64,000 bases of DNA from Symsagittifera roscoffensis (lineage: Eukaryota; Xenacoelomorpha; Acoela; Convolutidae). Both the position numbers and the translations under genes were made by a program. Below are positions 33,401 to 45,400 of the stretch, piece after piece. Position 1 is the first letter of the stretch. Each line of letters opens with the position of its first letter. The stretch spans positions 34,871,509 to 34,935,508 of the forward strand of contig NC_087067.1 of assembly GCF_963678635.1 (NCBI RefSeq). Direction: 5' to 3'. Under the pieces are notes generated by a model. That model was not told where the DNA came from and did no database searches. It was given only the letters and a program-made list of their open reading frames with translations.

Positions 33401-36400
33401 ACGCAGCGCCTAGAGATAAACTAGAACAGCTCTATAATTATCGAACTGTAAATAGGCAGACAAGACAAATGCTTGAGTAGAAAACTAGTCAGCTGAAAAA
33501 AAAACATATAACTTTTGAGCCATTAAAAGTAAGACTCCAAATTGTAAAGTGAAAAACAATAAATCATCAAAAAGATGTTTGCTTTTCAAACAATTTTTTT
33601 TGAAGCTAAATTTGGGTTACATACGCCGAAACCATTTAAGCCGAATATCCATTAAAACAAAAGCACGAAATAACCACAGAAAGCTCATGCTTGGCGAAGT
33701 ACGCCGACAAATTTTAGACTGACAAGCGATAACCGCACAACACAAATTTTACCAGAAAATTTTTAAAAATTTGTTCGGCATTAAGTCATTCCGTTATTCC
33801 AGCCCCATCCAAGCCCTCCCTTTTTAGTTAACCACAAAACTATATAGGGAGGACTTGAGGTTACGTAGGTTTCATAATAACGCAAGGTCAATTTCTTGCA
33901 TATTTCTTTAAAAAATCGTTCACCAGGAAAAAAGTCTATTTCCCTATTACAAGTACATTTGCCACGCAGGTGAAATAAGATTGGAGGCTTTGAACTATTT
34001 TTGAACTTAACATTTTTAAAATTTAAACAGTCTTGGAAATTTTTGTCAAGCATGATCCAAATAGTGTATAACGTAATAGACCAAATATAGACAGAAAATT
34101 CCATTTAAAAAAAGTTTTTGATAAGAATAATATGAATCTAAAAATACTACCGAGAAAAACTGTTTGAAACGAGTTTGTTGTTTTAGAGAGGAAGCGGCAG
34201 ACTCTAGAAACGTGATCACTGTCCCACCCGACTCTGAAGGCCATTTATTCATCAGCAAACCTGTCAAGGTACTAATTAGTTGGATTTCAATTTTTTCTAC
34301 TTTAAAAACATTGCTTCTGATAATCATATCAGTCACAACTCATACAGATTTCTAACCGTCGAAAAAAAAATTTTAAATTATAATTGCCAGGTTTTTGTTC
34401 CGACCATTGAAAATTGGAAGGATCTTTGTATTCGGATGTATTTTAGTTTTTTCTTTTTTGTTTTCCACGCAAAATCAAGTGCCACAAATAATAATCGGAC
34501 TGTGTTGAGAGATATATCAAATTAAAGCCCTTTTAGTCTTGACTCGAACAACTTTTAAAAGTCCAAAAACCTTTCCAGTGTTCAGAAAAACAGATATGAA
34601 AATTTTTAATTCTCGTCTAGTTTTGAGCGAGTAAAGCGAGTAAAGACTTATTATAGAAAAATAGTCGCAGATTAGTACTAACGTTTGTTTGAATGTCGTA
34701 TTCAAGTCTTAGAAAATCTAGTAAATAATTTTTCAAATTTTTTAGCGCCATCTTAGGAATAAAAAACTTCAAAAACATTTCTGTAAAAAAAAAATTGTTC
34801 TCCAATCTGTCTTTTTCAATGAATGTTAAACATGTCTAAAATATCTTCCTTCGTTTAGATCCTTTCAACACACCACACACAAAAACAATTGCAATTAAAT
34901 TTTTGAAACTCTTTTTGTATTTTAATAAGAATGTGATTGGTACATTCCAGGGGCGGATGTAGGGGGTGAAGGGGGGAGGATACGCTTCTTCCCTCAGAAA
35001 GGGGGTACGCTTCTTCCCTCAGGGATTCGACCCTTTGCCGACCCAAAGGGTCCTTTTTTGTACTTTTTTGAGATATCCAGTTTTTGGTGACGGATCCTAA
35101 AACTTTTCTAAAAGCGCCTTCGGCGTGAGTGGGAGCGCGCGCCGAGAAAACGTGATTTTTTGTCAAAAATTTCCAAAAAGTGCGTAAAAACGCCTCTTTG
35201 GGCCCGTTTTTTCAACATTTTGCCTGCGGCGCAGAAAACTTTTAGTGCTTTGGGAGAACTTGAAAAATCAATTTGCTCGACCTAAAAAAAAAGGTCGACA
35301 AAAGTGGTTTATATGTTGCGTAACCTCGAAAAAATGGATGAGTATAACAACTTCATGTGTCTATGACCTTTGTTTTGTTCTGATGTTGTAGTACTTGAGT
35401 GTGGCTGAGCAGCAGGAGAAGATCAAGAGGAGAGATGTGGGCAGTGAGTTCGACTTCGACAAGGTCTTCGACTCCTCAAACCCCAACAACCCTACTCATA
35501 CATATTCCACGCAACAGACGGTAGAAGCTCATGCTAATCTAAAATTCATATCAGTCTAATTTTGAGTCAACTAGACATGTGTATTCTTCAATAAAACGCA
35601 CTGTTTTTTTTTAAATAAACCTGATTCATCAAAGCTGCTTAATTGAATTTTTTGTGATATGATTGAAGTTGTTTTCATTTTTTTTAAAGAAAACTGTTCT
35701 GAGAGACCGGGTTTCATCAGGAAGTAGGTTTCATCGTCTCAGTTACTTTTCCGAAGGCGTGTATTTTTATTAGAAGAAGTAAATGGCTCATGTTGGGGGT
35801 ATGTGTGTATTGCATGCTATGCTATTGTCAGGTGTTCGACCACATTGGACGTAGAGTGGTGGAGACTGCGTTCAATGCGTTCAACTGCACTGTGTTTGCA
35901 TATGGACAGACTGGCAGTGGCAAGACATACACCCTCATGGGATCCACTCTACAGGATGACCAGGTCAGTCTCCCAGCCTATCTTATCATTTCTTCATCAT
36001 ACGTATGTATGATAAACCAGCAAACATCCTAATCGAAACGACTGTGTTTTTCCGTCTTTAAGAGTTAGCAATTTCTATTCTTTGATTTATTCAGGTGTAT
36101 TCTCGAGTTTTTCAAGTTCTAATAAAAAGTAAAGTTTTTTCAAAATGAGTTGAGCTCCAAAAAATTCGAAATTTGAAAGTTTTTGGAACCACACCTTTTA
36201 TTCATTTAGGAACGTGGACTTGTACCTAGAACATGCGAGCATCTGTTCCAAGAAATCCAGCGAATCAACGACGAAAACCCTGAAGACACTTTTGCCCGGT
36301 TCAAGGTCGAGATTAGTTTTCTCGAGATATACAACGAGAAGGTGCGAGACTTGCTACTACGACAGTCGTCGAATGACGAAAACGGACTGTCGGAGGAGGG

Positions 36401-39400
36401 CGGTAAAAAGAGATCGAGTAGAGGGGGGAGCAAGCAGGCTTTGAGAGTCAGAGAGCACCCTAAGGAGGGAGTTATTGTAGAGGGGCTGTCGAGACATATA
36501 GTGAATGACTATGATGCGGTCGAAGACTTCTTGAGAAAGGGAAACAAAGTCCGGTTAGTTTTTCGCTTATCAACAAAATGAAAACAATGTCACGATATAT
36601 CCTGTTCTAACCAAACTCCCACCCCGCCCAACGTGTTGGGGGTTCCTAATCCAAGCGTTTATACATAAATTTGAAGGATCAATGCATCTGTGTTTTTCCT
36701 TGCAAATGTTTTTGTTTTTCATTGCAGAGTGTCTGGTGCCACCCATGTTCACGAGCAAAGTTCAAGGTCACATGCCATCTTCACAGTACACTTTGTGCAG
36801 GTAAAGTCCACATTCTGCAGTAAGCTCTATCAAGTTCTGTGAAATAACAGTCTGATTGAAGTATAAAATCAAATCATTTTTTGCAGGCTGACATTAGCGA
36901 TGATGGAATTCCGAACGAGAGAGTGGCCAAAATCAACCTAGTTGATCTCGCCGGATCGTAAGTCGCAAACATTGCAGACCACTAGTCAGTTCCAGACCAT
37001 AACTTGTGCGACAAAAAGTAACGAAACCAACAAATAAATGAAAAGTTTGATACCATGGTTGTCTGCACTCAGAACAATTAACAAGGCATTAGCAGCATAA
37101 ATGAAAATCATGTATACATTTTTCTAGTCTTCAATTTTTCAGAAAAATGCAACTTATTTCAAGGAGTTGTTCTTTTGTCCATGGTTTGATAATATCTTGA
37201 TGTTCCAGGGAGAGAGCGGACCCCTCTTCAGACTACAACAGAGAGAGGTTCAAGGAAGGAGTCAACATCAACAAGTCCCTCGTGTCCCTCGGAAACGTCA
37301 TCGACTCACTTGGTATGAGCAAAACTGTTCAAACAAAACTTCTCGGTGATTACAGAAGAGATAAAGAACATCTTCTTTTGGGTGTCTATCAACCAATTTG
37401 TTTTTTGCAAACTTTTTTTCTGTTTACATTCGGGAGAATCAGTTCAAGGTACCGACTGTACTTTCAGCCGAACTAAGTCAACAGTCAAGCAGCCGTCCCA
37501 GCGCTGCCACATCCGCCAAGCAGAAAGATCAGCCGAACATCCATGTGCCATACAGAGAGTCAGTGCTAACCTTTCTGCTAAGAGATTCTCTTGGAGGGAA
37601 TGCGTACACAACCATGATTGCAAGTAAGTAATCCAAGCTATTTTGTTTTCTCTTACAAAAAATATACCTGTCGCCGCATACCAGCACATACTAGAAAATT
37701 AGGTTCTCAACGTTAACAAATTGTTTGTAATTACCATTAGCATTTTCATCTATGGAGGTCAACCCGGAAACTATCTTTTGAACGATTTCTGTTTCGAAAA
37801 TTGTTAAGGTAGCACTAACAACAAATCATTTGATCTAATTCTGTTCCGAACATGAGCTTGGTGCATGAAGGGAAGGGACCATTTTAGGATTTTTGTTCAT
37901 TAAAACTTTTGCCGACGTAAGGTTTTCTTGCACAACTCTATTTAACTGTTGATTGATTGTTTCAGCGGTGTCTCCGTCGAGCAGTGCGTATCACGAGACC
38001 ATCAGCACCCTTAGGTATGCCTCTCGCACTCAGGTGATAAAGAACCAGCCGGTGAAGAACGAGGACCCCCAGATCAAACTCATCAAGGACCTCAAGTCTC
38101 AGGTGGACAGACTCAAGCAGATGTTGGAACAGAAGGCAAGAAAAAAATTTCACGGACTTTTTGTTTCTTCCATCTTCCATCAAAATCACTGGATAAACTC
38201 ATACAAAAATATTCCATGAAAAAATCAATTGCGTTTTGTTTCAAGAGCCATTTTTTACTTATGATATTATCAATTACCTGATATCTTGTAGTTCGATGAT
38301 CGGTCGGTCGGTGTTCTAGAATGGTCTGGACGGTGTGAGTCAGGTGATAGAGGAGAAGATGCACCAGGGCCAGGAGCAGATCGACAACCTCACCCAGCAG
38401 TGGGCTCAACAGTGGGAGAGACAAAAGCTACTTCTCCAGGTCACTCCCTCACTCACTCAGTCAAAATAAGGGCAGCTAACAAGTGAACAGTTATTGATGC
38501 AGACTCTTAAATAACACAGCTGGAGTTCTCCATGAGAAACTGGAACAACTCAAGTGCTTGTCTTTTCTTCTTCTTATGTTCTTACTTAAAGAGTTCTTAG
38601 AGTCCCACTGCGCAACCCTGAAACCATCCAAACTTCTCTTTCAAAGCCAAACCATTCAAGAGACAATATTGGGCATTTCATACACAAGTTGTTGTAGAAT
38701 GAAAATTTTTTAGACATAAAATAAAGAGTTCACTATCATGTTTTTGAAACTAATTTCTAATATTTAAGGACTCGGCTACCCACGACACAACAGGTCTGAC
38801 AGTGAACTCTGAGTTTCCCCACTTGGTCGGGTTCCCCAACAACAGCACAAAGAGCAAGGCATTTGTAGTGTATCAGCTGTGTCCCGGCTCATTCTCAATC
38901 GGCACAGGCGACCACGAAATTGGTATGAAATATGATTGCTTCAAAAGCTTTTTTTATAGGCAAAGAAAGTTTTTTTTGACCAAGCACCTTGTAACAACTT
39001 ACAAAACTTTCGGGCAAACTATTTTACAGTATGGCGTTTTAGCTTACGCATCCACAAAGCGCTTGTTCAGATTTATCTTAAGAGCACATGAATACCAAAA
39101 AATACAAAATCAAAGGTTGAAAAAAAAGTTGAAAAAATTTTTTTGCGAAGGAGCTCCATTTGTATGAACAAGTGAAAACAGTTTCTAAAAGTCTCAGATG
39201 TGAAAGCCTTATTCAAACGTTGAACGAGCTCGTTACAAAAAATCAATAAACAAATTTTCAGAGATGAGCAGTACAGCAAAAAGACTACCAACAACAGCAC
39301 ACAAAAACCCAAATGAGTCAATTGTTGTTAGGCTAAGAAAAATGTTAAACGTTATCCTAAATTATCATCCTAATTTTCTCGAAAACATAAAAAATTCTTC

Positions 39401-42400
39401 TGAACACAAAGAAAAACTATTCAATGATAATTTTTTAGATGGCTACATCCTGGATAACGAAGACCTCTTAAGAAAAATTTTCTATTAGTTAAGTAAGTTC
39501 CGCGATTCTTTTTTGTCTTTTTTTAGTATGGTTTTCTTTCCTCATTTTTTAGCGAAGACCAATAAAAATTAATCTAAGTAGTCACATGATTTTGGTTTCA
39601 AGTATTTGGAATTTATTTCTCACCCAGTATCAATAATTTACTAAATGAATTTCCGCTCTGAGACACCTGTGAACGGCCCATTGGTGCTCTCCTAGGCAGT
39701 AAAATTGTTGGCGTGGTTTGTAAATTTATTAATTACCCACAATCGAGTTGCCTGAAAACAGTTTATTATGGTTTTTTTAAGTTGCGGATATTCGATGATT
39801 TTTCTGTAAACTGCGAGAAAAACTAGACAGAAACGTTGGTGTATACAGGAATGTTTGTAAGTGATGTTCACTAGGTGTGTATGGATCCCCTTCGGATGAG
39901 ATCCAAGGCGTGATCAGAAACGAGCGAGGTGTGATCACATTGGTGCCCCAAAAGAAAGATCACCAGTTCCAGATCAACAGTGTCGACATCTCAGCACCCT
40001 CTAACCTATATAGTGGGTGTCTGGTCCAACTGGGTCCGGGCAATCTGTTCAGGTACTGGGATCCCAAGTACGCGAACAAGCCATCTGTTAATGTGGAAAA
40101 CCTAGAGGTTAATACACTTCCCAGAACTGAAATATCTCGTTTTTCGTGAATAAAACGCATAAAACAATTTTTTTTTGTGATCAATCATGTCCCAAATTGA
40201 ATGCAAAGAAATCAATTAATGGAGCCATTCTTCAAAGTTTTTTAAAACTTCACGGAACTTGTGTTGTTGAAAATGGGTTCTTGCTCTGAGAATGACTTTA
40301 ATGCGTTTCAGAACATGGGTGAGGAGCGATTGAGCAACCCACCCGATACTGATCTGACCAATGAGGCGGCTTTCCTGGTACCTCCTCAATTTTCCCGTCT
40401 GAGAGGCATGGACAGGGCAGCCAGTGTTATGTCATTCCAGGTAAACCCAGTTCGAGTGAAACGGCTATAATTCTTGGAGCAGTTAATTTTTAGAACCATC
40501 AAATCTGATAGTAACAGCAGTAGAAATTATTTTTCTTCCACAATAAAGGATCAATAAATTCTTTTGTTTTAGAGCCGCTCTGATCAAAAATATCAAAATA
40601 GATATATAAGAATAGCTGTATAAAGATTAGCTTTAAGCTTCATATTTTCCGCATTGCTGAAGCATTACAGAAAGCACTGAATACTTTCCCTGCTACAGTC
40701 GGTGGACATGGAGGAGTCTCTATATGGTGACCGGGGGGATGGTCTCCAGGTGGCTACTGGGGGTCTGCTGGGGGGCAGGGGGAGGGGCAATTTGGTCACC
40801 TCCGAGAGAACCCAGTCCATGGCATCCCTCTTGTCCGAGAAGGAAGTCATGCAAAAGTTAGTTTATTCAGGGATCTATATTGGGCACTAGAATATCAAAA
40901 TAAAATCAAGGATAACTGATGTTAAATATAAGTTTGAAAAAACAAAGTTTCGGTAAAAAATCACTATTTCAAATTTTTGTTCCAAAAACTTGTTAGTAAT
41001 AGTTGAATGTGGCATATTAGGTTAAGAACTGCAAAAATGAGAAGTATTTATAACTACAAAAATTGTAAAACTTTAATTCTCGAACTTTAAAAAGTTAATA
41101 ACAAGGACAGCCGGTTCCTGTGCAAGTAGCACTGAATGTTCCGATCATAGTCTTAGAAAAAACACAAAATTTGTTCAAGGTGTGATAAAAAGGAGCTGAA
41201 CAAAAAAAATTGGGCTAAGGTATATTCGACCCCACACTAAAATAAGCAAAATGGAAAACAGTTTTTGTAGAAAAATTACCAGAAAAACAAAAAAAATCAA
41301 AGACGAAATTTTATTTTTAATAAATTTAACTTTCAGGTGTCTTCTATGTACAGATGCGTGAAGATAATCAGATTTCAAAAGAAAATTTAAAAAAAAAACA
41401 AAAAAAAATTTGAAAGAAACTAAGAATGTAAATTTTATTTTTAAATATATCACTCATTACCTTAGATTGACAACTTTAATTGAGTCACATCTTCTATAGT
41501 GGAGATGTCAACCAACCTTTTCGGTGCCCATAAATCACACAAACAATCAAGATACTGAGCTGATTAACATCTCTGCTGAAATAAGACAAAAAAAAACGAT
41601 TTTCAGAAGCTCAAAAGTCCATTTGTATGCTGTGCGAAACAAGCGCACAGTCGCCAAGAGTCTGTTAAAAACATCGGCCCACAAGTTATTCATTTGACTT
41701 CATACACCCCCTCTCAAAGTCGAAAGTAATTACCAGCAGTTATTTTTCCCCAGACAAGCAAGAGGCGAATTGACTTCACACAGTTCATTTGAGTTCTGAT
41801 CGCCGTATTTTGCACACGACGTAAAACTGGAAGCCTTGGCAATAGAATCATTTCATAATACTGTCTACTCTTTGAAAAAGCAAAAATTCTCCAAAACGTC
41901 CAGGCGCTTACATTTCTACTGAAAATTAAACATTCATCAACAACAGCTGAATTTGAGAAAGCAAAATAGTCTGTTTCTTTTGCTGAAAGAAAGTCGAATT
42001 ACATTCTCAATTTTTGAGAGTGAAAAGGTTGCACAAAGCCTTTTATTTTAATGCGGACATCACTATTTTGCCATGATTAAAATTTTTTCAAGAAAATACT
42101 TCTGCTTGCTTAATGAAAGAACTTCTGCAAGTTCAAGCTATATCGTGTATTGCAATGGTTAAGATTTTTTTTCAATTTTCCATTTTAATTCAGTTTTTTT
42201 CTCACCGAATTTAAAATCAGCCACTCAATACTGAGATCATGTCAAGGCTGTCAATTATGAAAGCCCAGATCTTCTCAGTTTAGGAGATACGACGGTTTTT
42301 TGTGATTTTGCAGAAAGTTTTCCAAAAACTCAATGTAAAAAGTAAAAAGTAATTCAGAAAATTTGAAGTTCCCAACTGTTTAGTGGGGTTTTGTCAGAGT

Positions 42401-45400
42401 ACTCTCGCGGATTGCATTTCTTTCCTCCAATTATAAATTCTCAGATCTTGACAGTTTTCAAGATATGACTTGTTTTATGATTTATTTTTAAATTGGTTTC
42501 TCAGAAAACTTATATGTTTTTTTTTTAAATCAGATTTGAACTTACCAACCTGTAGTTGAATTCAGTGAAGGTGCTCTCAGCACCTCTGAGATGCAAATTT
42601 TGCATCATCCAAACGCATCAGCTCAAATGCTTTTAATTTCCAGAACGTGACGTTTCTGGGGTCATTTTTTTATAATGTTCAAAGAACTTAGATATTGAAA
42701 AAAAAGTTTGAAAATCTTATCTCTATAGTGAGGCTCTGTTAGGGTACTACCAGGGGTCTCAAATTTTGCCTCCGAATTTGACTGCTCAAGTTCCTGTAGT
42801 TTTTGAGATATGAGGTATTTCATGATTTCTTTTTTAAATTTTTCGGAAGACTTACAATTTAAAAGTTGAAAAGATTTGAAATTACAATCGTTGTAGTTGA
42901 GTTCCGCGTGGGTACACTGAGGAATTCTATTTCCAAATTTTGCGTCCGAATTGCGATCGCTCAAATTCGCTTAGTATCCAAGATAGGTTGTTTGTAAGGT
43001 CATTTTTCTTAAAAATAAAAAAAAAGAACTTCGATTCTTAAAAATAAGCTTCAACAGATCAGGTAACTTCATATAACTATTCTCTTTAAGTTTCATGCTA
43101 AGAGTTTTAACTGGGATGATTTCTCAGATCATTGCACTTTTTCTGTTGATAGTGCGATTGCTACTCCCTCTTGTTTTTTTTTTGGTCACGCAAATGATTG
43201 AGCATTGTTTGGTTTCGCTCCTTGTTAAGAGCCTTGTTAGGTCTGGTTAGAGCGATTAAGACAAACATGCTTCTGACCTACACACGCTCTTGGTTCATTT
43301 AAAAACGCCAAATCAGACTTTGCAAAACACAAAACTTTAGCTGAAAAAGTATAAAGTATTCTACCAGGAAGAAATAGAATAGGCTCTTAAAGTTTTCCGA
43401 CAAACTTTTAACAAGTTTAAAGTCTTGTCTCTGGAATCCAGGAACACAGAGACACAAAACTGTGCGCCTATCCATTGCACAGTTTCGCCTCGTAATCTAG
43501 GCTAGTTTTAAACAAATTTAGCCTACAAACAAAGTTCTGAAATTTTCATTATATTTATCGTCCGAATTGCGCACATGGAAAAAACATTTGTTTTCTTCGT
43601 TTTTTGAAAAAACTTGACAAGGAGTTGATGAATATCTGAGAGAAGTAAATGTTTTTCCGTAGACATTTTTTTGGCTCCACTTAAAAAAGACGGCCTTTAG
43701 AAAAAAAAACGTATGAAAAACAAACATAAGCTAAGTTCACATAAAAAAACCTAACCGATCAGCAAATTGCAAATTGTTTTCTCAAAACAGTAGAGCAGAT
43801 GATTTGGTAGCCTCCAAGGTAACGGTTGTTCCGGCAGTTTTTTCTCCAATTTTCGCATCGTCCTTTTCTGTAAGATAAACGTCAATTTTATTACATCGTC
43901 CTGCAATTCCAATCGAAGCGTCCTTCTAAAATGAAGCTATAATTGTTATTTGTGTTCAGGATAGCATTGGCAGATTCATTGGCCGATCAGTTGAATGAGG
44001 CGAACAGACAGATCGAAGACCTGAGAGAGGCGAGGGAGAACAAGGACGCCCAAGACGAGGAAAAACGACTGGTGAGACATAACTGAGTGATTAGATTTAG
44101 TATGATTGAAGATAGAAAATTCAGTTCTTTTATAATATAAACGAGTGAATATGGAATGGAGCTACCACAAATAAATTGCAACACTGCTGCTATTCACATA
44201 ATTTTTCCAGCAGTCAGAAAAAACCGCACTTGCTATATGCAGGGGCGGATTTAGGGGGGGGGGGGGGGCGGGGGGCGGACGTTCCCTTTCCTTCAGGGAT
44301 TCGACCCCCTGCCGACCCAAAGGGTCCCCCCTTTGATACTTTTTCAGAAATCCATTTTTGGCCGATCGACCCTAAAATTTTTCTAAAGGCGCCTTGGGCG
44401 CCAATATATACTAACTTTGAGGGGGAGTGCGCGCCAAAAAAAACGCGATTTTTTTGTCAAACTTCTCCAAAAAGTACCTAAAAACGCCTTTTTTCAAAGT
44501 TTTGCCTGCGGCGCTGAAAAATTGGACAAAACTGGGAATTTTTAGTGCTTTGGTGGAGCTCGAAAAATCTTTTGGAAAATTTTTTGAAAATCCTCCCCCC
44601 CCCCCCCCCCCCCCTTCCCCCTCGAGAAAATCCTAGATACGCCCCTGGCTATATGTATTGCCTTCTCATGAAACTTTAGCAAAAAAATCAAAATAATTCA
44701 ACTGGAAACACATTACATTCAATAAATAAAATTAGCCCTTGGCCTCAATTAATTTGAAGAGAGTCGAAAAGCGATCAAGAAGATAAAAGATTTGCAGCTT
44801 TAAAAGACTGATCGCATGTTAATAGGCTCTGGAGGATCTGCAGTTTGACTACCAGGAGCAGATCTGTGAGCACCAGGACAAGATAGAACAGCTGCTAGTG
44901 GACCACGAACAGATGGTCACGCAGGCGGAGGATGAGATACAACACCTGCAGCACAAACTCGACGAAAAGAGGGAGAAAGGTGGGTGGGTGGGTGTATGTG
45001 AGATAAGGATTGGTTGATGACGAAGGAAGGAAGAAGGGGTTTCCTTATTTTTCTGATTTTCATCACCTAATTTTATTATATCATTATCTATATTGATACT
45101 TAAAACACCAAATTTACCATGTTATCTTATTTATATTCTTTATATTCAAATTGGTTTTCAGAGTAGTTGCCTTTCTATTTATGATCTCAGATGATAACTT
45201 TTGGTTACAGAGAAAGCGAAACTAGATGAAGAAATACAGAAGATTGACAAACAAATGCAGCAAGTGCATGCCAAGAAGAAAACGGCAAAAACTATGTTGG
45301 CCAGATCTAATCTGGAGAAGGAGGAAATTGAAGTGATGGGCAAGCTGAAAAATTTGCGCGAGCGCGAAAAGAAACTGAAAGAAAGTCTTAAGTCAACTGA

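Larger units (their letters stand above)
27412..34186. other. Kinesin intron 1 (from exon 1b)
   Basis: This is a 6.8-kb intron without coding exons. It starts with the last 819 bp of the duplication and then holds a foldback repeat, an R2-family element, a G-rich inverted-repeat element, a reverse-transcriptase relic split by an M2 MITE, and an R1 element, all listed separately. I see nothing identifiable at 30650-32270 or 33115-34186. Confidence 0.6.
40857..43959. other. Kinesin intron 15
   Basis: A 3.1-kb intron. It contains an R4-family copy (about 41101-41330, with gccggttcctgtgcaagtag), a diverged ~175-bp tandem array (42200-43010) and an inverted R2 end (43421-43496). No coding exon is seen. 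Confidence 0.55.

Noticed and set aside
33781-34336. Minus-strand frames of 96-107 codons before exon 2
   Set aside because: Low-complexity Phe/Leu/Lys composition, mutually overlapping in different phases, no homology recognised.
38802-39167. 121-codon plus-strand frame as an independent gene
   Set aside because: Its first part is kinesin exon 12; the rest is read-through of intron 12 past a good GTATGA donor.
44176-44636. Plus-strand frames over the hAT-type MITE
   Set aside because: Poly-Gly and poly-Pro runs come from G and C tracts of the element; no coding evidence.
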